From positions 1 to 43,556 of the forward strand of contig CAIYVX010000110.1 in assembly GCA_903929765.1 (NCBI GenBank): a stretch of DNA of 43,556 bases, written 5' to 3'. Position 1 is the stretch's first letter; the number at the start of each line of letters is the position of its first letter. The DNA is from an uncultured Planctomycetia bacterium (lineage in GTDB: Bacteria; Planctomycetota; Phycisphaerae; FEN-1346; JAACEH01). The notes beneath the pieces were generated by a model, which made no database searches, was not told the DNA's origin, and worked only from the letters and a program-made list of their open reading frames with translations. The position numbers and the translations under genes were made by a program. This document shows positions 25,062 through 31,891 of this stretch, in pieces.

Positions 25062-26108
25062 ATGGCGGCAAAGAAGAAAACAGCCGGGACAAAAAATGCG
25101 GCAGACCAGGAAAATCCGGCGGCGCCGGGGAAGACCATCGAGTGTCCCGAGTGCCGCCGGGTGCATGAAGTCGATGCGGCCCGGGACGGCGTACAGTTCA
25201 CCTGCGAGTGCGGCCACGTACTCGACACCGATCCGCTGGCGAAGGCCAAAAAGGGCGGCGGGGCGAGGAAAAGCCTGATCCCGGCGGCGTGGAAAACGCG
25301 CCTGGTGGCCCTGGCGAAAAACTGGAAGGTTTCCGTGCCGGTGGGGGCGGGGCTGGTCGCCCTGATCCTGGCGGCCATTTTCTTCCACGGCCCGAAGTTC
25401 GTTCTGGGCGGCGGATTCCAGGGCCACGGCACGGGTCTGGTGACGACGGCCCGGGCGAACCCGGAACCTTGTCTGAAGATGCTGGAAGACAATTCCCGCC
25501 AGGCGGAGCACCTGAAGGCCGTGGCGGAGTTGCTAGGTATGCACGATTCGACAATTGTGCCGCGCTTGTGCGAGATGGCGACGCGCGACGGCCTGGTCGC
25601 GAAAAAACTGGTTCTGCAACTGCTGGGCCAACTGGGCGACGAGCGGGCTTTGGACACGCTCGGACAACTCTCCGGCGGGGCGGACCTGGAAACCGCCCGC
25701 CAAGCTGTGGCGTCGATCACGCAGATCGGGACGCCGCGGGCCGAGAGCCTGGTTTCCAAGCTGATCGCCCAGCCGGCCAAAGCCCGAGACCTGCTGGAAA
25801 CGGTGGCGGCCGTGCGCAACGACGCGGCGGGCCGGGTACTCGGTACCTGCCTCCAGCGGCCGGCGCTGCGGAGCCAGGCCATCGACCTGGCCGGGCGGTT
25901 CCGGCTGTCGCGGTGCACGGAAGGTCTGTCGTCCATCGCCCGCGACCGGGAACTTCGTGACGAAGATCGAATCGGGAGCCTCGAAGCCCTGGGCCGGATC
26001 AATCAGCCCGAGAGCCGCCGGATTCTGCGCGGCCTGGCCGAGGACAGCACCGTGGGCTGGAAGGCGCGGGAAATCGTGGGTAAGGATGAGAAGGCTGGGG
26101 AGTATTGA
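25062..26108 (+). CDS. Membrane protein with N-terminal zinc ribbon and HEAT-like repeats
   Basis: A protein of 348 residues from ATG 25062; an in-frame ATG at 25047 would add five and neither has a strong ribosome site. A short zinc ribbon lies at about 27-53 (ECPECRR, then FTCECG). A basic stretch and one membrane helix follow (about 86-105, VSVPVGAGLVALILAAIFF). The rest is a helical solenoid of paired helices (LKMLEDNSRQAEHLKAVAELLG, VAKKLVLQLLGQLGDERALDTL, ALRSQAIDLAGRFRLSRCTE, RIGSLEALGRINQPESRRIL) like HEAT/PBS lyase repeats. Such solenoids usually bind protein partners. It is divergent from topA. Role unknown. Confidence 0.75.
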   Translation: MAAKKKTAGTKNAADQENPAAPGKTIECPECRRVHEVDAARDGVQFTCECGHVLDTDPLAKAKKGGGARKSLIPAAWKTRLVALAKNWKVSVPVGAGLVALILAAIFFHGPKFVLGGGFQGHGTGLVTTARANPEPCLKMLEDNSRQAEHLKAVAELLGMHDSTIVPRLCEMATRDGLVAKKLVLQLLGQLGDERALDTLGQLSGGADLETARQAVASITQIGTPRAESLVSKLIAQPAKARDLLETVAAVRNDAAGRVLGTCLQRPALRSQAIDLAGRFRLSRCTEGLSSIARDRELRDEDRIGSLEALGRINQPESRRILRGLAEDSTVGWKAREIVGKDEKAGEY

Positions 26109-26109
26109 A

Positions 26110-26228
26110 AAACAAACGGCAAATATCCAATATTCAATATCCAACACCCAATAACCAAGTAACTGCCCGGAGCGGAATCTGCACTTCATGATTGGATATT
26201 GAGTGTTGGTTATTGGATATTCGTTGTT
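26110..26228. repeat. Large AT-rich inverted repeat of the GATATTGG family
   Basis: The minus-oriented copy at about 26110-26157 (CGGCAAATATCCAATATTCA and onward) faces a plus copy at about 26183-26228 (CATGATTGGATATTGAGTGT and onward). A loop of about 26 bases separates them. Single plus copies occur at 17880, 19999 and 21164. The pair could extrude as a cruciform or end transcription of the HEAT-repeat gene. Confidence 0.7.
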
Positions 26229-26266
26229 TCAATTTGTCCCAGAATCCACAACTTCCGCCCGCGCTC

Positions 26267-26295
26267 TTGACACACTCCCTCACGTTCCATAAATT
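26267..26295 (+). promoter_or_regulatory. Sigma-70-type promoter TTGACA-N17-TAAATT
   Basis: TTGACA at 26267-26272, a 17-base spacer and TAAATT at 26290-26295. It ends 28 bases before the GTG start of the FabZ-like gene, so that gene has its own promoter despite the upstream gene. Confidence 0.65.
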
Positions 26296-26323
26296 GACGG
26301 CAACAAAAGAAAGGAGCGTGCCT

Positions 26324-26797
26324 GTGCCTCCGCAATTACTGATCGACGTTGCAGCACTGGACCTCGGCAAGTCCATCATGAGCCTGGAGGAAATCCGTAA
26401 GTACAACCTGCAGCGCTACGAGATGGAGCAGCTTTCGGGCGTGTTGAAGTTTGCGCCGGAGGCCGGCGAGATCGTCTGTTACAAAGACATCTCGCACGAG
26501 GAATTCTGGATTCGCGGCCACATTCCCGGCCGGCCGCTGATGCCGGGCGTGATCATGATCGAGGCGGCGGCCCAGATGTGCTCGCTCTACTTTTCGCTGG
26601 TCTCGAAAATGGACAAGTTCATCGGTTTCGGCGGTGTGGACGAAGTGAAGTTTCGCGGCCAGGTGGTGCCCGGCGACAAACTCCTCCTCCTCGGCAAGCT
26701 GATCGAACTGCGGCCGCGCCGCGCCATTTTCGACACCCAGGGCGTGGTCAACGGGTCGATGGTGTTTCAGGCGAGGATTGTGGGGATGCCGATATAA
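26324..26797 (+). CDS. FabZ-like 3-hydroxyacyl-ACP dehydratase
   Basis: A protein of 157 residues. GTG 26324 has AAGGAG seven bases upstream, so the longer open frame reading back into the repeat at 26183 is rejected. The hot-dog fold motif is FWIRGHIPGRPLMPGVIMIE, with catalytic H66 and E80 (FabZ consensus GHFPGxPxMPGVLIxEAMAQ). VDEVKFRGQVVPGDKLLLLG matches the second strand block of FabZ. It would remove water from 3-hydroxyacyl-ACP in fatty-acid elongation. The N-terminus (MPPQLLIDVAALDLGKSIMS) is longer than in E. coli FabZ, and no fab genes flank it, so it may be a second copy or serve a special lipid. Confidence 0.85.
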   Translation: MPPQLLIDVAALDLGKSIMSLEEIRKYNLQRYEMEQLSGVLKFAPEAGEIVCYKDISHEEFWIRGHIPGRPLMPGVIMIEAAAQMCSLYFSLVSKMDKFIGFGGVDEVKFRGQVVPGDKLLLLGKLIELRPRRAIFDTQGVVNGSMVFQARIVGMPI

Positions 26798-26978
26798 CGG
26801 TAATTCAAAATTAAAAATGAAAAATTAAAAATGGAAAAGAGAAAAGCGTGGGTGGCATGGTCCGGCGAAGACGGGCCATGAAGAAGGCCACGAAGGGCGC
26901 CCCTACGAAAAACAACAGCAACGCCAGATTGAAAACGACATATGATGGCGGCGGTGGTCAAGCAACCGCCCGACAGGA
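26798..26978. repeat. Repeat cassette between the FabZ-like and lipoprotein genes
   Basis: Contains AATTAAAAATGAAAAATTAA-type sequence at 26803-26835, the GGTGGCATGGTCCGGCGAAG element at 26849-26880 (also at 16557), and a short REP-like hairpin GGGCGCCC with CTAC at 26895-26906. No gene. Confidence 0.6.
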
Positions 26979-27575
26979 CTAGGGTGATTTTTTGGAAAAC
27001 TGAACCGCCCGATCTGTGATCGGCCCGGCGAAACTGCCCACCAACTCCGTCAGGCGTTTTCTGGTCTCCTCCTGATCCGGGCGGGCGATCACTTTAATAG
27101 CGGCGCCGCCGACGCCCACAAAAATCTGGGAGTACTTGTCCCGAGAAGCCTGCGAGAAGCGAATTTCGAGGGTGCCGAAGTTGACGACCGCATCCTCCGG
27201 CCGGACCACCAATTGCGGCATGAGCGAAGGATCAAGACACAAATCGAATACATATGATCCATGTAGTGATGAGTAAAAGATGTGTGACACGTTATACTGG
27301 CCGGCGGGGAGGGCCACGTAGAAATACCCGTCCTGATCCGGCAACAGACGCCGGCAACCGCCCAGATCCTGGGCGGCTCCTTCCCGAGTAAAGTACACCT
27401 GGATCGTTTTGTCCGTCACCTCGTCATTTTCATAAAACACGAGGCGTCCGGCGACGATCTTCTGGCCGACCACCTCGGCGGCCGAGTGGACATTGTTGAC
27501 GACCGGAACGCAACCCGGCAGAAACAGGAACGCCGGGAAAACGAGCAACAGGGACAGGCGGAAGAAGGTTTTCAT
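26979..27575 (-). CDS. Predicted lipoprotein of unknown function
   Basis: A protein of 198 residues; ATG 27575 follows GGAG. The signal peptide ends in the lipobox LPGC with C22 (FRLSLLLVFPAFLFLPGC), so the mature protein should be lipid-anchored. The remainder looks like a beta-sandwich (GRLVFYENDEVTDKTIQVYF, GYFYVALPAGQYNVSHIFYS, VNFGTLEIRFSQASRD), possibly carboxypeptidase-regulatory-like. The C-terminal helix has ETRKRLTELVGSFAGPITDR. No family is recognised. It points against most neighbours. Confidence 0.7.
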   Translation of the reverse strand: MKTFFRLSLLLVFPAFLFLPGCVPVVNNVHSAAEVVGQKIVAGRLVFYENDEVTDKTIQVYFTREGAAQDLGGCRRLLPDQDGYFYVALPAGQYNVSHIFYSSLHGSYVFDLCLDPSLMPQLVVRPEDAVVNFGTLEIRFSQASRDKYSQIFVGVGGAAIKVIARPDQEETRKRLTELVGSFAGPITDRAVQFSKKSP

Positions 27576-27708
27576 GCGCGACTCCGAGAATGGGCTGGTC
27601 GAGATTCGGATCGGGACATTTTACGAAAGAACAGACGATTGAGGAAAGAGAATATTATCGGAAATCGGGAGTGGGAAAGGCAAGACTACGCCAGAGGGAA
27701 AACGGCAT

Positions 27709-28558
27709 TTATTTATGTCGGGCCAGGACCCGACCTACAATTGGTTTTTTCTGGCATTTGGGGCAGAAGGTGGTGCCGCGACCGGCAACGCGGGTGTGGA
27801 GAAACGGGGTGCGGCAGCGAGGGCAGGGGGAGCCGGAAAGGCCGTAGACTTTGTGGCGGTGCTGGAAGCGGCCGCCGCGACCATCGATGTCGAGGAAGTC
27901 GGAGACTGATGAGCCGCGATGCAAAATAGCCAGGCGGAGAATGCGGCGCATGTGGCGCCAGAGGGCGTCGGCCTGGGCGGGGGTGAGGCGGGAGGCGAGC
28001 GTGGCGGGGTGGATGCGGGCGGCAAATAATGATTCATCGCAATAGATGTTGCCCATGCCGGCCAGGCGGCGCTGGTCGAGGAGGAGGGCTTTGACGGCCT
28101 GGCGGCGCGCGGCCAGGAGCGAGCGAAACGCGGGGCGGGAGATTTCGAGCGGCTCGGGGCCAAGTGCGGACAGGGGCGGCGCGGTGTCGGCTTCGGACTT
28201 GTGGAGGAGCCACCAGCCGCCGAATTTGCGGACGTCGCTGAAGCGGAGGAGTCGGCGGCCGGAGAGGCGTAGGTCGATGTGGTCATGTTTGCCGCGCTGG
28301 GCGGCGGGGGTTGACGGAGAGAACGCCGGTCATGCGGAGGTGGACGAGGACGGTGAGGCGGCCGGAGAAGTCGAGGCGGATGAATTTTCCACGGCGCGAG
28401 ATGCGGCTGATGGAGCGGCCGATGAGGGTGGCGAAGGGTACGGATTGGCAGCGGAGGCAGCGCGGGGTGTGGAGGTCGAGGCCGAGGACGCGGGCGCCGA
28501 CGAGGCGGGAGCGGCGCAGTTGGCGGACGACGGTTTCGACTTCGGGGAGTTCGGGCAT
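27709..28558 (-). pseudogene. mutM: Formamidopyrimidine-DNA glycosylase, interrupted by a one-base frameshift
   Basis: The ATG at 28558 gives the obligatory N-terminus MPELPEVET, whose Pro2 and Glu3 are catalytic in 8-oxoguanine removal; the upstream GTG would mask Pro2. The first frame stays open to 28283 (K58 in RRGKFIRL; VHLRMTG). The continuation (KHDHIDLRLSGRRLLRF, FGGWWLL, the helix-two-turn-helix GMGNIYCDESLF, zinc finger CPRC...CPKC) is in the next frame. Removing one base from the five-G run at 28306-28310 restores a 282-residue protein reading VNPAAQRGKHDH. Either a sequencing or assembly error in a homopolymer, or a recent loss, explains this. The C-terminus beyond CQKK is encoded by a REP-like element. 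Confidence 0.85.
27717..27738 (-). repeat. REP-like element forming the 3' end of mutM
   Basis: The palindrome GTCGGGCCAGGACCCGAC (27717-27734) with CTAC (27735-27738) is the inverted GTAG family. Read on the minus strand it encodes VGRVLARH after the last zinc-finger cysteines, replacing the usual short Fpg tail. Confidence 0.75.
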
Positions 28559-28564
28559 GGGCAC

Positions 28565-28984
28565 CTCAATTAAAAATTAAAAATTCAAAATAAAAAATTA
28601 AAGGCAACAACAGAAGAAGAAACGGCGACCCTCACCCTACCCTCCCCCAAGGGGGAGGGGTGAAACAGAAACGGCAACAAAAACGACAAGAACACCCTCA
28701 CCCTACCCTCTCCCGTCAAGTGAGAGGGGTGAAACAACAACGGCAAAAGAAAAGGCCAAAGAAACAGCCGGACAGGGCAAAGCCCTGTCCCTACGAACGG
28801 CAACTGAAAAGGCAACAACGGCAGGCGGAAAACGGCATTTTATTACCGCGTGGCTGCAAGCAGCCACCCTACATAACCGAAAAAGCAGCACCGGCGGGTG
28901 AAAAATTTGTGAAAAGCGGAAAAAATTCTCGCCCCTGCCGGAAAATCCGATGTATTATATAGTCGGCGAGCGAAGGATTTGGAA
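28565..28984. repeat. Repeat cassettes between mutM and the ECF sigma gene
   Basis: No gene. In order: AT-rich AATTAAAAATTAAAAATTCA-type sequence (28568-28602); two hairpins of the CACCCTCACCCTACCCTC family (28630-28666 and 28692-28733); REP-like 28770-28794 (GGACAGGG stem, CTAC at the 3' side); and REP-like 28850-28872 (GTGGCTGC stem, CTAC). CGGCAACAA-type linkers join them. Confidence 0.7.
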
Positions 28985-29012
28985 GGAACTTTTTGTCCTG
29001 CGCTGCGTCTAT
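28985..29012 (+). promoter_or_regulatory. ECF-type promoter GGAACTT-N15-GTCTAT
   Basis: GGAACTT at 28985-28991, 15 bases, then GTCTAT at 29007-29012. This is close to the sigma-E-like consensus GGAACTT...GTCTAA and directly precedes an ECF sigma gene. Autoregulation is inferred. Confidence 0.5.
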
Positions 29013-29034
29013 TATAGTGGGTAGGGGCATGACG

Positions 29035-29697
29035 ATGCCTGAACCGAGAAACCAGCCGGTAGCGATAGCCGTGGCGGCGCCTGTGGCGTCGGCGGAAATG
29101 GCGACGGCAGGGACAATTTCTCCGGCGGCGCTGGACCTGGAGCGGCTGCTCGTGCTGGCCCAGGGCGGCGATGCGGCGGCGTTCGGGGAGATCGTGGCCC
29201 GGTTCGAGACGATGGTGCACGGGCATATTTTCCGGCTGACGCGCGACGCCGAGTTGAGCCGCGACCTGGGCCAGGACGTGTTTCTGCAACTGTGGAAGAT
29301 GTTGCCGGCGCTGACGACCTCGGCGTCGCTGGGGACGTGGTTGAAGCGGGTGGCGGTGAACGCGGTGATCAGCCAGTGGCGCCAGCAGGACAGCCAGCGT
29401 CGTCGGCTGGAGGCGATGGCGGCGGCGTTTCCGGCGAAGACTCCGGCGACGCCGGTGGCGACGCTGATCGAGGATGAGGATCGGGACCAGGTCCGGGCGG
29501 CGCTGGAGATGCTGCCGGGCGATTTGCGCAGCCTGCTGGCCTTGCGGATATACGAGGACATGAGTTATGAGGAGTTGTCCGCGTCACTGGGTCTGGAGGT
29601 GGGGACGGTGCGAAGCCGGCTGTTCCGGGCGCGGCAGTTGGTCAAGGAGACGCTGGAGCGTTGGCGGCAACACGAGCCGGCGGAGCGGCGGCTCTAG
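29035..29697 (+). CDS. ECF-family RNA polymerase sigma factor
   Basis: A protein of 220 residues. ATG 29035 has TAGGGG seven bases upstream; the ATG at 29029 lies too close to it. Region 2 is seen from about residue 40 (VLAQGGDAAAFGEIVARFETM, RDAELSRDLGQDVFLQLWKM, LGTWLKRVAVNAVISQWRQQ). Region 4 is MLPGDLRSLLALRIYEDMSYEELSASLGLEVGTVRSRLFRARQLVKETL. An ECF-like promoter sits directly upstream. The zinc-binding anti-sigma gene begins 247 bases downstream, past a hairpin and an 18-base tandem repeat. It likely controls this operon and perhaps envelope genes. Confidence 0.93.
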   Translation: MPEPRNQPVAIAVAAPVASAEMATAGTISPAALDLERLLVLAQGGDAAAFGEIVARFETMVHGHIFRLTRDAELSRDLGQDVFLQLWKMLPALTTSASLGTWLKRVAVNAVISQWRQQDSQRRRLEAMAAAFPAKTPATPVATLIEDEDRDQVRAALEMLPGDLRSLLALRIYEDMSYEELSASLGLEVGTVRSRLFRARQLVKETLERWRQHEPAERRL

Positions 29698-29944
29698 CGG
29701 CGAAGATAAGACCGAGAGCGAAGTTGAAACAACGACCGAACCCGTGGCGACTGCCATGGGTTTTGTTATTATATTGGAGCGAGTCCGGGCGGAACGAAGA
29801 CACACATTGCCCGACCAAGAGCACGCTTCTGCAAGCAGAAGCGTGGCACCCGGCAGAAGCGTGGCACCCGACAGAAGCGTGGCACCCGACAGGACGGGGC
29901 AAGGTGTGGCACCCCGGTTTCGGTAATAAAGATGGATACCAGAT
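29698..29944. repeat. Sigma/anti-sigma spacer with a perfect hairpin and three 18-base tandem repeats
   Basis: A 24-base palindrome with 11-base arms CACGCTTCTGC/GCAGAAGCGTG and a 2-base loop lies at 29822-29845. It overlaps three direct copies of CAGAAGCGTGGCACCCGA (29836-29853 with final G, 29854-29871, 29872-29889). A further GGCAAGGTGTGGCACCCCGG lies at about 29898-29917. It may separate sigma from anti-sigma expression by attenuation or mRNA processing. No gene. Confidence 0.7.
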
Positions 29945-31891
29945 GTGACTACATGTGAGTATGAAATTCTCGTCAGCGGGTACCTGGACGGCGAGCTTTC
30001 GCCGGCGGAGCGGGAGCGGTTCGTGGCGCACCTGCCGACGTGCGGGCATTGCCAGGTGCTGGTGGCGCACTGGCGGGCGGTGGAAGGGGCGTTGAAGCGG
30101 CAATCGGCGGCGCGCGGAACGGCGGCGGACCTGACGGACTCGGTGCAGCGGGAGTTGACGCGGAGCGGGGCGTTCCGGCAGGCGCGGCGTCGGGCGTGGA
30201 CTCACCGGGCGGCGGCGCATTTGCGGAAAAGTTGGCGGCGCTATGCGGCGGCGGCGGTCGTGGCGGCGGCGCTGGTGGCGGGCTGGAGCGAGTTCAAGAC
30301 GTGGCGGGCGGGCCGGCAGGCGGCGGTCCAGCCGGCCAAGGCGGAAGAGCGGGCGTTTGTGTTGCCGCAGCGAGCGGACGTGGTGGGCGAGGCGGAGGAC
30401 ATTTTGGCGGCGCTGGGGAAGGCGGCCGGCCATCCGGGCGAGGCGTGGATCGTTCATGCCCGGCTGCTGGGCGGCGACGTGCAGTTCTGGCTGGATCAGG
30501 AACGGTTGTCGAGCGACGACGAGGCGTATCGGTTGCGGGTGGCGCGGCAGGAGTTGGCGCTGGAGTTGGTGGCGAATTTACGGGCGGAGCGGGCGGACGC
30601 GGATGCTAAGATACTGGACTTGGCGCTGAGTCCGAAAGTCGGATCGGAAGTTACGCCGGATCGGGCGGCGCTCGAGGATCACCTGGCGGGAAGATATAAG
30701 GAGGCGCTGGAGAAGTACGAAAAACAGGCTTCAGGCTTCAGGCCTCAGGCTTCAGGAACGGCGAAAGAAACCAAAGAAACGGCAACAACTGCGTCCCCCA
30801 GCAATGCTGGGGGCTTCATAAGAAACAACAACGATACAACAGCCATGACGGCGGATGAGGTGGAGTTTTTGACGGCGGCGTGCCGGCAGGCGTTGGGCGA
30901 TCCGGTGCGGGCGATTGAGGGATACGAGAAGGTGGCGTCGGCCCAGGCGAAAATGCCGTCGCGGTTTGCGGCGGAGGCGTTGGTGCGGGCGGGCGAAGTG
31001 AGCGAAATGGGGCTGGATTCGCCGGCGCGGGCGCGCGGTTATTATGAGCGGGCGGTGACCGAGTATCCGCATCAGGAACCGGCGGCGCGGGCCATGTACG
31101 CGCTGGGTCGGACGTATGAAGAAGAGGGCCGGGTGGCGGAGGCGTTGCGGGCGTATGCGGCGCTGGGCGAGGCGACGTGGGCGGAGTGCGGGGTGCGTGA
31201 CGCGGCGCTGGGTCGGGCGGAATTTTTGAGGTGGGCGTCGAGCGACGAGGTGACGCTGAAAACATTTCTGTCGGCGGAACGGCAGTCGCGTCAGCCGCGA
31301 AATCGGACGGCGGCGCTGCTGGAGTTGATACGGTTGACGACGTTGCATCCGTTTTCGGGGGTGTCGGGGGAGGCCCTGGCGACGATGGTGCGGCTGTATC
31401 GGGCGGGGGGTGACGAAGCGGCGGCGCGGCAGACGTTTGATCGGTTGGCGGAATCTCGTCCGCAGAGGCTGTCGGCGCGGACGGCGCGGAATCTGGCGGC
31501 GAGCGCGGCGGAGTGGTTGGTGACGGACGTGGACCGGGATCTGGCCAGTCGGGCGGCGGTCTTTCCGGAACTGGCGGGTTACGCGGCAGGGACGAACGTG
31601 AGCGGCCCGGAAAACGGCGGAACCGGGGACTGGCGGATGGTGTTTAAATCGGGAGCAGGTCCGCGGCGCGAGGGGCGCGACCTGGAGTTTTCGCTGGCGG
31701 CAGGCGGTTCGAGCAAGGCCCGTCCGGCGACCTATGCGAATCTGGGACTCTCGGTGCAGGCGGAGATCAAGACGGGCAACGAGGTTCTGGCGGCGGAATT
31801 GCGGCGCGTGATTGAGGCGGCATCGCAGGCGGCGGGGCGACTGGATCGGGCGGCGACGACGGCGTTGCCGGACGGAGCGGGGAAACTATGA
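29945..31891 (+). CDS. Membrane-anchored anti-sigma factor (zinc-binding) fused to a TPR-like domain
   Basis: A protein of 648 residues from GTG 29945, the only usable start after an in-frame TAA at 29927; its ribosome site is weak. The N-terminal zinc-finger anti-sigma domain has H29-x3-C33-x2-C36 (VAHLPTCGHCQVLV). One membrane helix lies at about 98-114 (RRYAAAAVVAAALVAGW). Outside, helical TPR-like repeats follow (RAIEGYEKVASAQAKMPSRF, ARGYYERAVTEYPHQEPAAR, ALGRTYEEEGRVAEALRAYA). Residues about 262-300 are low-complexity sequence encoded by inserted repeats. It should bind the upstream sigma factor in the cytoplasm and sense something outside through the TPR part. Its stop overlaps the next ATG (ATGA), coupling it to the propeller protein. 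Confidence 0.85.
   Translation: MTTCEYEILVSGYLDGELSPAERERFVAHLPTCGHCQVLVAHWRAVEGALKRQSAARGTAADLTDSVQRELTRSGAFRQARRRAWTHRAAAHLRKSWRRYAAAAVVAAALVAGWSEFKTWRAGRQAAVQPAKAEERAFVLPQRADVVGEAEDILAALGKAAGHPGEAWIVHARLLGGDVQFWLDQERLSSDDEAYRLRVARQELALELVANLRAERADADAKILDLALSPKVGSEVTPDRAALEDHLAGRYKEALEKYEKQASGFRPQASGTAKETKETATTASPSNAGGFIRNNNDTTAMTADEVEFLTAACRQALGDPVRAIEGYEKVASAQAKMPSRFAAEALVRAGEVSEMGLDSPARARGYYERAVTEYPHQEPAARAMYALGRTYEEEGRVAEALRAYAALGEATWAECGVRDAALGRAEFLRWASSDEVTLKTFLSAERQSRQPRNRTAALLELIRLTTLHPFSGVSGEALATMVRLYRAGGDEAAARQTFDRLAESRPQRLSARTARNLAASAAEWLVTDVDRDLASRAAVFPELAGYAAGTNVSGPENGGTGDWRMVFKSGAGPRREGRDLEFSLAAGGSSKARPATYANLGLSVQAEIKTGNEVLAAELRRVIEAASQAAGRLDRAATTALPDGAGKL
30725..30842 (+). 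repeat. Repeat cassette inserted in frame in the anti-sigma/TPR gene
   Basis: CAGGCTTCAGGCTTCAGGCC-type tandem sequence (30727-30759), a GGCGAAAGAAACCAAAGAAA linker and the palindrome CCCCCAGCAATGCTGGGGG with GCTTCATAAGAAAC (30795-30825). The palindrome part also occurs between genes at 36448 and 38581. The frame stays open, encoding QASGFRPQASG and SPSNAGGFIRNNN. Confidence 0.8.

Noticed and set aside
26192-26323. N-terminal extension of the FabZ-like protein (MDIECWLLDIRCF...)
   Set aside because: It translates the intergenic GATATTGG repeat and the promoter at 26267-26295; AAGGAG before GTG 26324 marks the real start.
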